In this document: positions 1-7,686 of the stretch, piece by piece | Numbering within the stretch: position 1 is the first letter of the stretch | Layout: the number at the start of each line of letters is the position of its first letter | Assembly (NCBI GenBank): GCA_900550595.1 | Contig: URTB01000014.1 | Coordinates: 1 to 15,910 of the forward strand | Length of the DNA: 15,910 bases | DNA from: an uncultured Collinsella sp. | GTDB lineage: Bacteria > Actinomycetota > Coriobacteriia > Coriobacteriales > Coriobacteriaceae | Reading direction: 5' to 3' | Notes under the pieces: generated by a model | Database searches by the model: none | Told to the model about the DNA's origin: nothing | Seen by the model: only the letters and a program-made list of their open reading frames with translations | Translations under genes and position numbers: made by a program

Positions 1-157
1 TGGCGCGGATACCCTCGGGCAGCCCGTAGCCGTGCAGGTCGGTCGAGCGCATCAGGATGGCGTCGGCCTCCTCGGCGGTGTCCACAAACTCGTAGCCCTC
101 GCCAAACTCGACTTTGCCGTCTTTAGTGATGTCGTCGATGGTCTTAATCTTACGCAT
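1..157 (-). CDS. serA: D-3-phosphoglycerate dehydrogenase, N-terminal part only
   Basis: These are the first 52 codons of an enzyme that oxidises 3-phosphoglycerate to 3-phosphohydroxypyruvate, the first step of serine synthesis in the cytosol. The translation begins MRKIKTIDDITKDGKVEFG and continues with DAILMRSTDLHGYGLPEGI. This matches the usual opening of the substrate-binding domain of D-2-hydroxyacid dehydrogenases of this type (short beta strand, then an 'adAilvRS..lh...lPe.l.aI' segment). The start is fixed by an AAGGAG ribosome site at 165-170, 7 nt upstream of the ATG. The gene lies 70 nt downstream of serC on the same strand, so the two consecutive pathway genes are probably co-transcribed. 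The rest, including the NAD-binding domain, lies outside the window. Another 2-hydroxyacid dehydrogenase is possible from so short a piece, but the serC neighbour makes serA the best reading. Confidence 0.85.
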   Translation of the reverse strand, partial: MRKIKTIDDITKDGKVEFGEGYEFVDTAEEADAILMRSTDLHGYGLPEGIRA

Positions 158-208
158 GGAAAAACTCCTTAGCAGGTTTGGTTTAAACAGGTGGTTTGAA
201 GTGGCTGG

Positions 209-227
209 TCGGCCCGCGCGTTGCGGG

Positions 228-228
<1 letters not shown>
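209..228 (-). promoter_or_regulatory. Small GC-rich hairpin between serC and serA
   Basis: Read on the minus strand, the sequence just after the serC stop codon holds GCCCGC and GCGGGC separated by about 5 nt, a 6-bp GC stem. No T-run follows, so it does not look like a terminator. It may be a processing or stability hairpin within a serC-serA transcript. No function can be assigned from sequence alone. Confidence 0.25.
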
Positions 229-1352
<1,124 letters not shown>

Positions 1353-1390
1353 CTTCTAGTTCCCCTCGTAGTCGTTTGAACGTTCGGGAT

Positions 1391-1399
1391 ACTTTAGCA
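1391..1399 (-). promoter_or_regulatory. Candidate extended -10 element of the serC promoter
   Basis: On the minus strand the sequence reads TGCTAAAGT, an extended -10 (TGn plus TAAAGT, four of six bases matching TATAAT). It lies 39 nt upstream of the serC ATG and would give a leader of about 30 nt. No good -35 hexamer is seen at 16-18 nt, as is common for extended -10 promoters. Confidence 0.35.
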
Positions 1400-1483
1400 C
1401 AGTGGAGCGCCAGGCGCGACCGCATCACGGTAAAACTCGAGTGTGCCGCTATGATTTACAGGATGGTTACATGGGGGAGGGGT

Positions 1484-1768
1484 TTACTCCTCCGACAAGT
1501 CCAGATCTGCGAGTGGTGGCATTAAGCTCTCCAGGCGCTTGATCTCTTCGTCGAACATGGCGTTGAGCTGCTCTTGCTTGACTTCGAGCTCGTTTTGCAT
1601 GTCGACCTCGGCTGCGGTCGACTTGTCCGCAAAGGCGGCAAAGTCGCCTTTCTTGCGACCGAGAATCGACATGATGCGTTCGTCAATCGTGTCCTTGCAC
1701 AGCAGACGGTAGACCAGCACGTTGCGCGACTGTCCCATGCGGTGCGCGCGCGAAATGGTTCGCTGGGG
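1484..1768 (-). pseudogene. C-terminal fragment of a classical SNF2-family helicase
   Basis: The fragment reads PQRTISRAHRMGQSRNVLVY and goes on with RLLCKDTIDERIMSILGRKK, DFAAFADKST and a coiled, acidic tail ending DLDLSEE. RAHRMGQ is helicase motif VI of SNF2 proteins, and 'VYRLL..DTIDERI..IL..K' is the standard sequence after it. Everything upstream of motif VI is missing: an in-frame TAG stands at 1769-1771, and the sequence beyond it shows no SNF2 similarity in any frame. About 95 codons remain of a protein that is normally 900-1100 residues. The first available ATG (1738) lies inside motif VI, so the short ORF starting there is not a real gene. It differs from the helicase of the downstream operon (motif VI there is RIHRLGLPQ), so it is a relic of a different helicase, cut at the left edge of the accessory island. 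Confidence 0.8.
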
Positions 1769-2087
1769 CTAAAGGTCTGGCCATTACGGACTCCTGAAGA
1801 TGTGCGGACAAGTTGAGGCATGTGGAACGCGCAGCACGTCCGCCCGGCGGGTTCATTTTAATTGCCGTGGAATCGATGAAAGCCAGACGGGCTTCAAGTG
1901 CTCGTGATCGCCGTTCACCGATTAAAACTACCGCTCATCTGCATATGCACAGTTGACTTGTTGCTCAACAAAATGTTGCTAAACAAAAACGCGCGCAAGT
2001 GGCGTATTAAGTAACCATTGGCATAATTCTTCCTTATTTCCAATGCAACCAGTGGGTTGTTTGGGGAATCTTGGGGGTCGTTTCTGT
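1769..2087. other. Gene-free left flank of the operon, AT-rich toward its end
   Basis: No credible gene was found here on either strand. The left part (1769-1950) presumably holds the recombination junction that truncated the SNF2 fragment, but it shows no insertion-sequence ends or attachment site that I can recognise. The right part (1950-2040) is AT-rich and contains the paired palindromic repeats listed separately, along with weak -10-like hexamers such as CATAAT at 2022-2027. The promoter of the following operon must lie here, but no clear -35/-10 pair stands out. Confidence 0.5.
1958..1988. promoter_or_regulatory. Tandem palindromic 15-bp repeats, probable operator pair
   Basis: Two adjacent direct repeats, TGTTGCTCAACAAAA (1959-1973) and TGTTGCTAAACAAAA (1974-1988), differ at one base. 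The first is the centre of the perfect dyad TTGTTG-CT-CAACAA (1958-1971). The second keeps the core TGTT-GCTA-AACA (1974-1985). A TTGACT hexamer at 1953-1958 touches the first copy. Tandem dyads upstream of an operon are typical of repressor or activator binding sites. The regulator could be encoded by the downstream operon (proteins A or B have DNA-binding features) or elsewhere; that part is inference. Confidence 0.5.
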
Positions 2088-4538
2088 ATGGATAAAAATG
2101 CTACGAGTGCGACAAGCGACTTCGTGAACGTAGACGCGTACTATGAGTCACTTATTTTGAATGCGGTTGCGCAGGCCGATGCTCCGCTGCACGAAGCGTT
2201 GGTGCGCTCGAACGTATATCGCAGTATTAACGACTCATACGAGCGCGCGCTAGCCCAACTTGTTATAGATGGTGAACTTTTATATGCCAACGGCGAGTAC
2301 AGCATGGCGCCCGAAAAGGTTGAAGAGGTAGCGAAACCCGCGGAGCCCGAGGCCGTTGAATCCGTTACTCCTGAGGACCCTGCACCTGAGATTAGCGGCC
2401 CTATTTCGTTGCGTGCTGATTCGACTCTTGAGCAGCTGAAGGCTAATGAACGTAGCTGGCCCATCCCCGTTGCCGTGGGCGTTTCGTATGACAAGAAACC
2501 GGCCGACGGTTTGTCCCTCATGGGATTCGAACTGCCGGCGGAGTCTGTGGCGAACGCCGAACAGCCGGCCGAGCAGCAAGAGCCGGTGCAAGTGGAGCAG
2601 CAGGAGCCTGTCCAGCCCGGGCGTCCCGAGCTCACGCTGTCTTCCGAGCCGCAGCAGCTAGCCATTTCCTTCTCGGACGGTCCTGAGGCTGAGAAGGTTG
2701 TTGAGTCCGGGCCTTCCGCTGAGCCTGAGCTTACTTTCGCCGGAGAGGCCGAAGAACCCGCTGCTGTCGATGAGGCACCGTTGCCAGCTCTCGTGGGCAT
2801 CGGCTCCTCTGCAGAGGCCGCCCGCGGCGAGCTAAAGTGTCCACGGTATTTGAGTGGTTGGGATGACCCGCGGTGCGTGTTCAACAGCGACTACCAGATT
2901 GCGCTTCTCGATAAGCTGAACGTTCAGGATATATTTCGGCTTGTTCGCAAGTTGGGTCAATCGGATGCGGATGAATTGTCTTCGGTCTTCGACGAGTCTA
3001 TGCTCCGCTCTCATGCTTTCCGTCTTACACCTCAATATAGGACTCAGATTCCTACTCTATGCAAGCTCTCCGGTAACAGCCGCTTCATATTTGACATGTT
3101 CGGAAATCTTCGCAGGGTAAAACCCGGTTTTGAAATCGATGAATCTGCGTGTCGCCAACAGGTTGAGTTGTTAAGCACCTTATATTCAAACCGTGGCGAG
3201 CCGTTGTCACTTTGGAACCTTCTCATTACGCAAACCGTACAACGGAAGCTAAAGTGGGAACTCGGCGTTCGCAGTCTTCCTAAACTAGTCGTTTTGAGTG
3301 CATCTGAATTGCGGCAAAAAGGCCTTACCACGAGTGAGGTACATTCGATTGTGTCTGCATTAAATAAATGGGATGCGGGTCCTATTTCGTTGGGAGTTGC
3401 TTCGGAAAAGGTCGAGCTAGCGCGGCAAGCTGCGGTGGGGGGTTGGTATCCAGAGGATAATGCCAATCCAAAGCGCGTCAAGATGGTTAATTCGGCTTCC
3501 GATGTGGCTCTTTCGGAATCGCTTTCAGATTCTCTTTCAGTATATGTGCCATCCTTCCGTGTGCTCTTTTGCATGAGATTGTACGAAAGGCTCGAGCTGT
3601 GTCAGGACGTTGATGAGTGCATAGCCGCTGTGCTTGCAGGATTGAAAGAGGAATATCTCGCAAATGATGCAGCGGCTTCATCATTTGAACGGCTTGGATT
3701 TGGGAAGTCTCGCGCTTACTCGGATATTAATCTATTAAATACAACTTCTACCTGCGAACATGTTAACGCGGACAGAGTGGTTATTGCACCGATTGATACA
3801 GATAGCTCGGAGGATTCGTCATGTGCTCAGGCGGGAGCGTGTGAGGCGGATTCTTCAGATGAGACTGGCTGGTATGAGCCCAAGGACCTTACTCTTGAGC
3901 AGGCCCTTGGGTTGGCTATTGGCCAGGACGCCGTAAACTTTAACGGGTGGTTTACGGGCCTTGCGTATCAGGATCGCGCTCTGATGGGCTATATGCTTGT
4001 CGAAAAAAATCCGGACAAATGGGCTGACAGGATTGGGAAGCCTGCTAATTATATTGAGGTACGCTACGACTTCCTCATGGAGGAACGTCCGCGTTTTGAC
4101 ATCGATGTTTTTGGCACGCTCTTTAAGGTGTACAAGATTTCTGAAGAGGTTTTTTGCGCCTTAACGCATGCTGTACAGCCTGCTTACCTGTATATGAAGC
4201 GTGTTTACGGGCAGGGCATTATTCCCCTTAAATATGCAGAGATTGATAAGGATCTTGAGCCGTCCGTCTGTCGGATGGTTCGCGCGTACTTGGCGAGTTC
4301 GGCGACCGAAAATGCTGGCGACCGGGCTGAGGAGAAGGCCGTGCCGGTGGAGCAAGCTGTCGCGGCGACACCGGAGCCCGAGCCAGCGACAAGAGCCCGA
4401 GCCTGCGATCGAGTCCGAGCCAACTCCCGCCCCGGCCCCGGAGCGGCCGGCAAAGCCCTTTACCAGCAAAATCGAAGACCTCACCGGCAAAGGCCCTATG
4501 TCTATCGAGGCGTGGCTGGCGTTGCTGCCCGCCGATGA
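2088..4538 (+). CDS. Operon protein A, N-terminal part (large winged-helix-like protein, frameshifted)
   Basis: I do not recognise a named family. Residues about 10-75 (VDAYYESLILNAVAQADAPL and onward to LLYANGEYS) look like a small winged helix. A Pro/Glu/Ala/Gln-rich linker follows to about residue 265. Next comes a mostly helical, lower-G+C region (about 2840-3730), then an acidic Ser/Asp linker, then a helical repeat unit (about 3886-4280) containing EEVFCALTHAVQPAYLYMK. At about 4391 the frame breaks. The Pro/Glu linker AATPEPEPA turns into the out-of-frame RARACDRVRANSRPG and stops at 4538, while the same linker continues one frame over (EPEPAIESEPTPAPAPE). One extra A in 'acaagagccc' explains this. 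The ATG at 2088 is preceded by GGGGG about 10 nt upstream; the in-frame ATG at 2043 has no ribosome site. With its continuation the intact protein would be about 1450 residues. It is the first gene of the A-B-C-D operon. A nucleic-acid-binding scaffold is a guess. Confidence 0.7.
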   Translation: MDKNATSATSDFVNVDAYYESLILNAVAQADAPLHEALVRSNVYRSINDSYERALAQLVIDGELLYANGEYSMAPEKVEEVAKPAEPEAVESVTPEDPAPEISGPISLRADSTLEQLKANERSWPIPVAVGVSYDKKPADGLSLMGFELPAESVANAEQPAEQQEPVQVEQQEPVQPGRPELTLSSEPQQLAISFSDGPEAEKVVESGPSAEPELTFAGEAEEPAAVDEAPLPALVGIGSSAEAARGELKCPRYLSGWDDPRCVFNSDYQIALLDKLNVQDIFRLVRKLGQSDADELSSVFDESMLRSHAFRLTPQYRTQIPTLCKLSGNSRFIFDMFGNLRRVKPGFEIDESACRQQVELLSTLYSNRGEPLSLWNLLITQTVQRKLKWELGVRSLPKLVVLSASELRQKGLTTSEVHSIVSALNKWDAGPISLGVASEKVELARQAAVGGWYPEDNANPKRVKMVNSASDVALSESLSDSLSVYVPSFRVLFCMRLYERLELCQDVDECIAAVLAGLKEEYLANDAAASSFERLGFGKSRAYSDINLLNTTSTCEHVNADRVVIAPIDTDSSEDSSCAQAGACEADSSDETGWYEPKDLTLEQALGLAIGQDAVNFNGWFTGLAYQDRALMGYMLVEKNPDKWADRIGKPANYIEVRYDFLMEERPRFDIDVFGTLFKVYKISEEVFCALTHAVQPAYLYMKRVYGQGIIPLKYAEIDKDLEPSVCRMVRAYLASSATENAGDRAEEKAVPVEQAVAATPEPEPATRARACDRVRANSRPGPGAAGKALYQQNRRPHRQRPYVYRGVAGVAARR
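4391..4392 (+). other. One-base frameshift inside a GAGCCC-type repeat tract
   Basis: The sequence gcgacaagagcccgagcct encodes ATRARA in the upstream frame. Removing one of the two A's at 4391-4392 restores ATEPEPA and joins the upstream and downstream frames into one continuous Pro/Glu linker. On both sides of this point the protein carries related repeat units. The break lies in a low-complexity tract (gagcccgagcc) prone to slippage. It could be a real mutation, a phase-variable site or an assembly error; the sequence alone cannot tell. Confidence 0.7.
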
Positions 4539-6441
4539 TGCCGACCTACTGCGCTGGGTCTTTAGCGACAGGCCCCTTATGGATTACCCTCGCAAGCCGG
4601 CCGGACTCGGTCCTCTGCGTCGACGTCGTGATGACCTGATCAGCAACCGTCCGCAATTGGACGAGGATCAATTTAGTTCGTTTTACACGTGTTACGACCT
4701 TACCGTGGAGACGTTTTGCGAGATAACGCAGGCATCCCCGATGACTTTTGGCTACCTGAAAGCCGTTAAGGTATCGAACAAGTTTAGTCTGTGCCTTGCC
4801 GCCAACGATCGTACGTTGCCGCTGGAATGGCGCGAGAGGATAGCGCAGCTGAATCGCCAGCCTGCCGCCGATGGATCCGGCGTTCTCGCAAACGCTGGGG
4901 AGGATAATATTTCAGGGTCTGAACGAGTGCCGCACAAACGGCCCAGTGGTTTTTTCTCGCTTGGCAAGGCGTTGCGTGCATTTGCCGAGTCTGGAACCGT
5001 TGTGGAGTACCACAGTCTAAAAGAAATTCGCACCATGTACCAGCAGTTCTTGGAGAATAACGGCTGTGCCCACCGGGAATCCGTTGCGCTGCCGGATGAG
5101 GATATTCGGTGCCTGAATGCGCTCAAAGGCTCGTGTATGTTCTTGATACCGCGCGCTAACAAGATACGGTCTTATGCGGTTGACAGCCGCTTTACTTCCG
5201 AACTGCGCCGAGTTTTAAGGCGTGCTGTCAAGCGTAATATCGAATGCGGCGCGGGGCTTATCCTGAGGGAGAACCAAGAGCTGTGCGATTTATACGACGT
5301 TCGCGACGAAGAAGAACTCTACGAGATAATCCGTTCGTTTGTTCATGCGGACTCAATCTCTGGTCTCGAAATGGGCGCGATTCCTTTGATTCGCTTGGGT
5401 GAGACGAATCGTAAACGTCAGATGCTCGGCGTGTTGTCTGATGCGGGTACCGAGTTGTCACGAGAAGAGTTGGCTCAGAGGTATGCGGATATCTATTGCG
5501 TTTCGAAAGCGACGGTGCGGAGCAACTACCTGCGTGACATGGGCGAATATCTCCGTAATGGTCGTTACTCGTTTGTCGAGACCGACCTAACGCCCGAGCA
5601 GCAACAGTTCATTAAAAACATGGTCACCGAGGACTATGTTTCACTGCCATATGTCACGGCGAGTTTTACCGCCAAGTTCGGAACTGACTCTTCTCGTTCG
5701 ATCAACGACTATACTCTTGACCCCCTTGGCCTAAAGATATCAAGAGAATTAATTGTTAAAAAGGGCGTTGACCTGAGGCAATCCTTTGCGCAGCTGCTCA
5801 GGTCTCGCGACTGCTTTGCATACGGTGCGCCCGGTTTTGGCGACGAGGTCGTTAACCATCCGGACTTTAGGCTGGAGATTGCATCTCTGCTTTGCAACCT
5901 CACTTTTATTGAGTGCAATCGTGGTTCGTTTGTCTCGCTCGGTCACCTAGAGCAGTCGACGGGTATCAGAAAATTGCAGCTGATGATCTATGCATATGCG
6001 ATGTACACCCGAACGGAGCCGGGGGTGCCATTTACGGTGGCAAGTTTGCGAAAACAAGGTTTTAAGCATGACCTTGACGCAGTCTTTGAAGAGTACGGTT
6101 TTGACGAGACGTTTTATGAAGGACTCATTATGTACGCTATTCCGGGCAACCAAATCAGGCGTACCCGCTTTAGCGGCGTTTGTATGTTCTGCCGCAAGGA
6201 GGGCACGTTTTCGTCTGCCGATGCAGTCGAATATGTTGTCAAACAAAAAGGACCTATCGAGGTAGAAGACCTGATTGATGCGTTCCGGAACGAGTATGGC
6301 GTCGTCATCACTGCCGCCGATATCCAAAGGGCCGTAAAAGATAGGGGCCTGTTCTATAACGTGGACCTTGACATGGTCATGCCCAATAAGGAAGCGAACG
6401 CAGAGTACCTGCGCAAGTTGTACATCAAAAACAACCAATAG
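4498..6441 (+). CDS. Operon protein A, C-terminal part (continuation after the frameshift)
   Basis: The open frame takes over at about 4392 and runs to 6441 (about 683 codons). If translated on its own, the ATG at 4498 (MSIEAWLALL, with AAAGG just upstream) is the only sensible start, since earlier ones overlap the upstream frame heavily. Residues 4498-4850 form a second copy of the helical unit of the N-terminal part: ETFCEITQASPMTFGYLK here against EEVFCALTHAVQPAYLYMK there. At about 5430-5575 a helix-turn-helix-like segment reads LSREELAQRYADIYCVSKAT then VRSNYL. Near the end (about 6217-6390) another winged-helix-like unit reads GPIEVEDLIDAFRNEYGVVI. The C-terminus is KLYIKNNQ. No catalytic motif was seen. 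The AGGAGG ribosome site of the next gene overlaps its stop codon, so translation is probably coupled. The DNA-binding role is inferred only from the helix-turn-helix-like patterns. Confidence 0.7.
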   Translation: MSIEAWLALLPADDADLLRWVFSDRPLMDYPRKPAGLGPLRRRRDDLISNRPQLDEDQFSSFYTCYDLTVETFCEITQASPMTFGYLKAVKVSNKFSLCLAANDRTLPLEWRERIAQLNRQPAADGSGVLANAGEDNISGSERVPHKRPSGFFSLGKALRAFAESGTVVEYHSLKEIRTMYQQFLENNGCAHRESVALPDEDIRCLNALKGSCMFLIPRANKIRSYAVDSRFTSELRRVLRRAVKRNIECGAGLILRENQELCDLYDVRDEEELYEIIRSFVHADSISGLEMGAIPLIRLGETNRKRQMLGVLSDAGTELSREELAQRYADIYCVSKATVRSNYLRDMGEYLRNGRYSFVETDLTPEQQQFIKNMVTEDYVSLPYVTASFTAKFGTDSSRSINDYTLDPLGLKISRELIVKKGVDLRQSFAQLLRSRDCFAYGAPGFGDEVVNHPDFRLEIASLLCNLTFIECNRGSFVSLGHLEQSTGIRKLQLMIYAYAMYTRTEPGVPFTVASLRKQGFKHDLDAVFEEYGFDETFYEGLIMYAIPGNQIRRTRFSGVCMFCRKEGTFSSADAVEYVVKQKGPIEVEDLIDAFRNEYGVVITAADIQRAVKDRGLFYNVDLDMVMPNKEANAEYLRKLYIKNNQ

Positions 6442-6453
6442 GAGGAAACTAAC

Positions 6454-7686
6454 ATGAACCTGCTCGAGATGATCGATGACGGCGTCAATATTAAGCCGAC
6501 CGGTGCCAACCATAAAATCGTGATCGACGGCAAGCCCGAGATGTATCCCGTTTACAGCATTAAGCTCGAGTTCTTGCGTTATAACGTGCAAAACGACCGC
6601 ATTGCCTCGTGGATTAGCCGTTACAAGGCCGAGCATGGCGAGGGCGCGTTTAATGAACTGGACGTCGCGGCCTGCAACGACATCATCGAGGGCTTTATCG
6701 TTGACAGCAATAAGGACGCCATCGAAAAGACGCAGCGCAGCATTGCCCTGCGTTCGCAGGAGCGCCCCGGCGTGGTGCTGGCCGACGGTCTGATCGTCGA
6801 CGGCAACCGCCGCTTTACCTGTCTGCGCCGTCTTGCTGCCAAAAATCCTAGCTTTGGCTGGTTTGAGGCTGTCATTTTGCCTGAGAGCCTGGGCAATGAT
6901 TCCAAGAAGATCAAGATGCTGGAGCTCTCGATTCAGCATGGCGAGGAAGAGAAGGTCGGCTACGATCCCGTCGATCGCCTGGTGGGTATCTACAACGACA
7001 TCATCAGCTCCAACTTGCTCTCGAAGGAGGAGTACGCCCAGTGCATTGGCGTTGAGCCCAAGGAGCTCGAGAAGGAGATCATTAAAGCTCGGTATATGAA
7101 CGAGTTTTTGGAGTTCGCCAACGCCAAGGACCAGTTCCACCTGGCGCGCGAGCTCAAGGTCGCCGGCGTTATCAACGAACTGCAGGGCGTCCTTAAAAAG
7201 TGCAAGAGCGACGATCAGGAAGAGGACGTCAAGAACATCGTCTTCGCCAACATGATTACCGAGCCGCAGGGCGACATCGTGCGCTTTGTTCGTAAGATCA
7301 AGCCGATTTTGGAGGGTCCCGACGCGGATCGCTTTATCGAGCGCGAAAACGAGCTGGCCTTTGAGGTCGCCGAGCGCCTGAAGAACAAAGAGATCGTAAC
7401 GTCGACCGACATCGCCGAGATCCGCGACGACGCCCAATTGGCGACGGCTTTTCGCGAGGTCATGGAGTCTGCCGAAAACACTACAAAGATGACGAAGGCC
7501 CTCAAGTCGCCTTCGCTCTCGATCATTCGCGCCATCAAGGATCTTGACCAGGTGGAGGAATCGACCTTTGGCTTGCTGCCCGCGGACGAGATAGCCAATA
7601 TCGCCGCCGAGGTCGCTAAGCTCGAGGCCAGGGTGAGCATGATCAAGGACAAGATTGCGTACAAGATGGGCGGCGAGGAAGCCTAA
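6454..7686 (+). CDS. ParB-like protein (operon protein B)
   Basis: This is a 410-residue protein. The N-terminal third resembles the ParB/Sulfiredoxin fold: PVYSIKLEFLRYN (about residues 32-44) as the first strand and helix, then GVVLADGLIVDGNRRFTCLR (106-125). In it, DGNRR (116-120) corresponds to the ParB 'v.DG.rR..a' nucleotide-binding box. LELSIQHGEEEKVGYDPVDR (156-175) resembles the 'l.ENlqred..p.e' helix that follows in ParB proteins. The remainder is helical and Lys/Glu-rich. There is no ParA partner and no sign of a replication or partition locus, so a chromosome-partition job is unlikely. ParB-like domains of this kind also occur as nucleases or NTP-dependent switches in defence loci. 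An ideal AGGAGG lies 8 nt before the ATG and overlaps the stop of protein A. The stop abuts the ATG of helicase C with no spacer. Confident as a ParB-like fold, not as to activity. Confidence 0.75.
   Translation: MNLLEMIDDGVNIKPTGANHKIVIDGKPEMYPVYSIKLEFLRYNVQNDRIASWISRYKAEHGEGAFNELDVAACNDIIEGFIVDSNKDAIEKTQRSIALRSQERPGVVLADGLIVDGNRRFTCLRRLAAKNPSFGWFEAVILPESLGNDSKKIKMLELSIQHGEEEKVGYDPVDRLVGIYNDIISSNLLSKEEYAQCIGVEPKELEKEIIKARYMNEFLEFANAKDQFHLARELKVAGVINELQGVLKKCKSDDQEEDVKNIVFANMITEPQGDIVRFVRKIKPILEGPDADRFIERENELAFEVAERLKNKEIVTSTDIAEIRDDAQLATAFREVMESAENTTKMTKALKSPSLSIIRAIKDLDQVEESTFGLLPADEIANIAAEVAKLEARVSMIKDKIAYKMGGEEA

Noticed and set aside
1953..1981. Possible sigma-70 promoter TTGACT with a -10 at about 1976
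   Set aside because: The hexamer at the right distance (TTGCTA) is a poor -10, so no promoter was called for the operon.
4201..4497. Upstream extension of the second half of protein A (ATG at 4201)
   Set aside because: The residues before about 4392 are out-of-frame translation of the first half; the real upstream sequence lies in the other frame.
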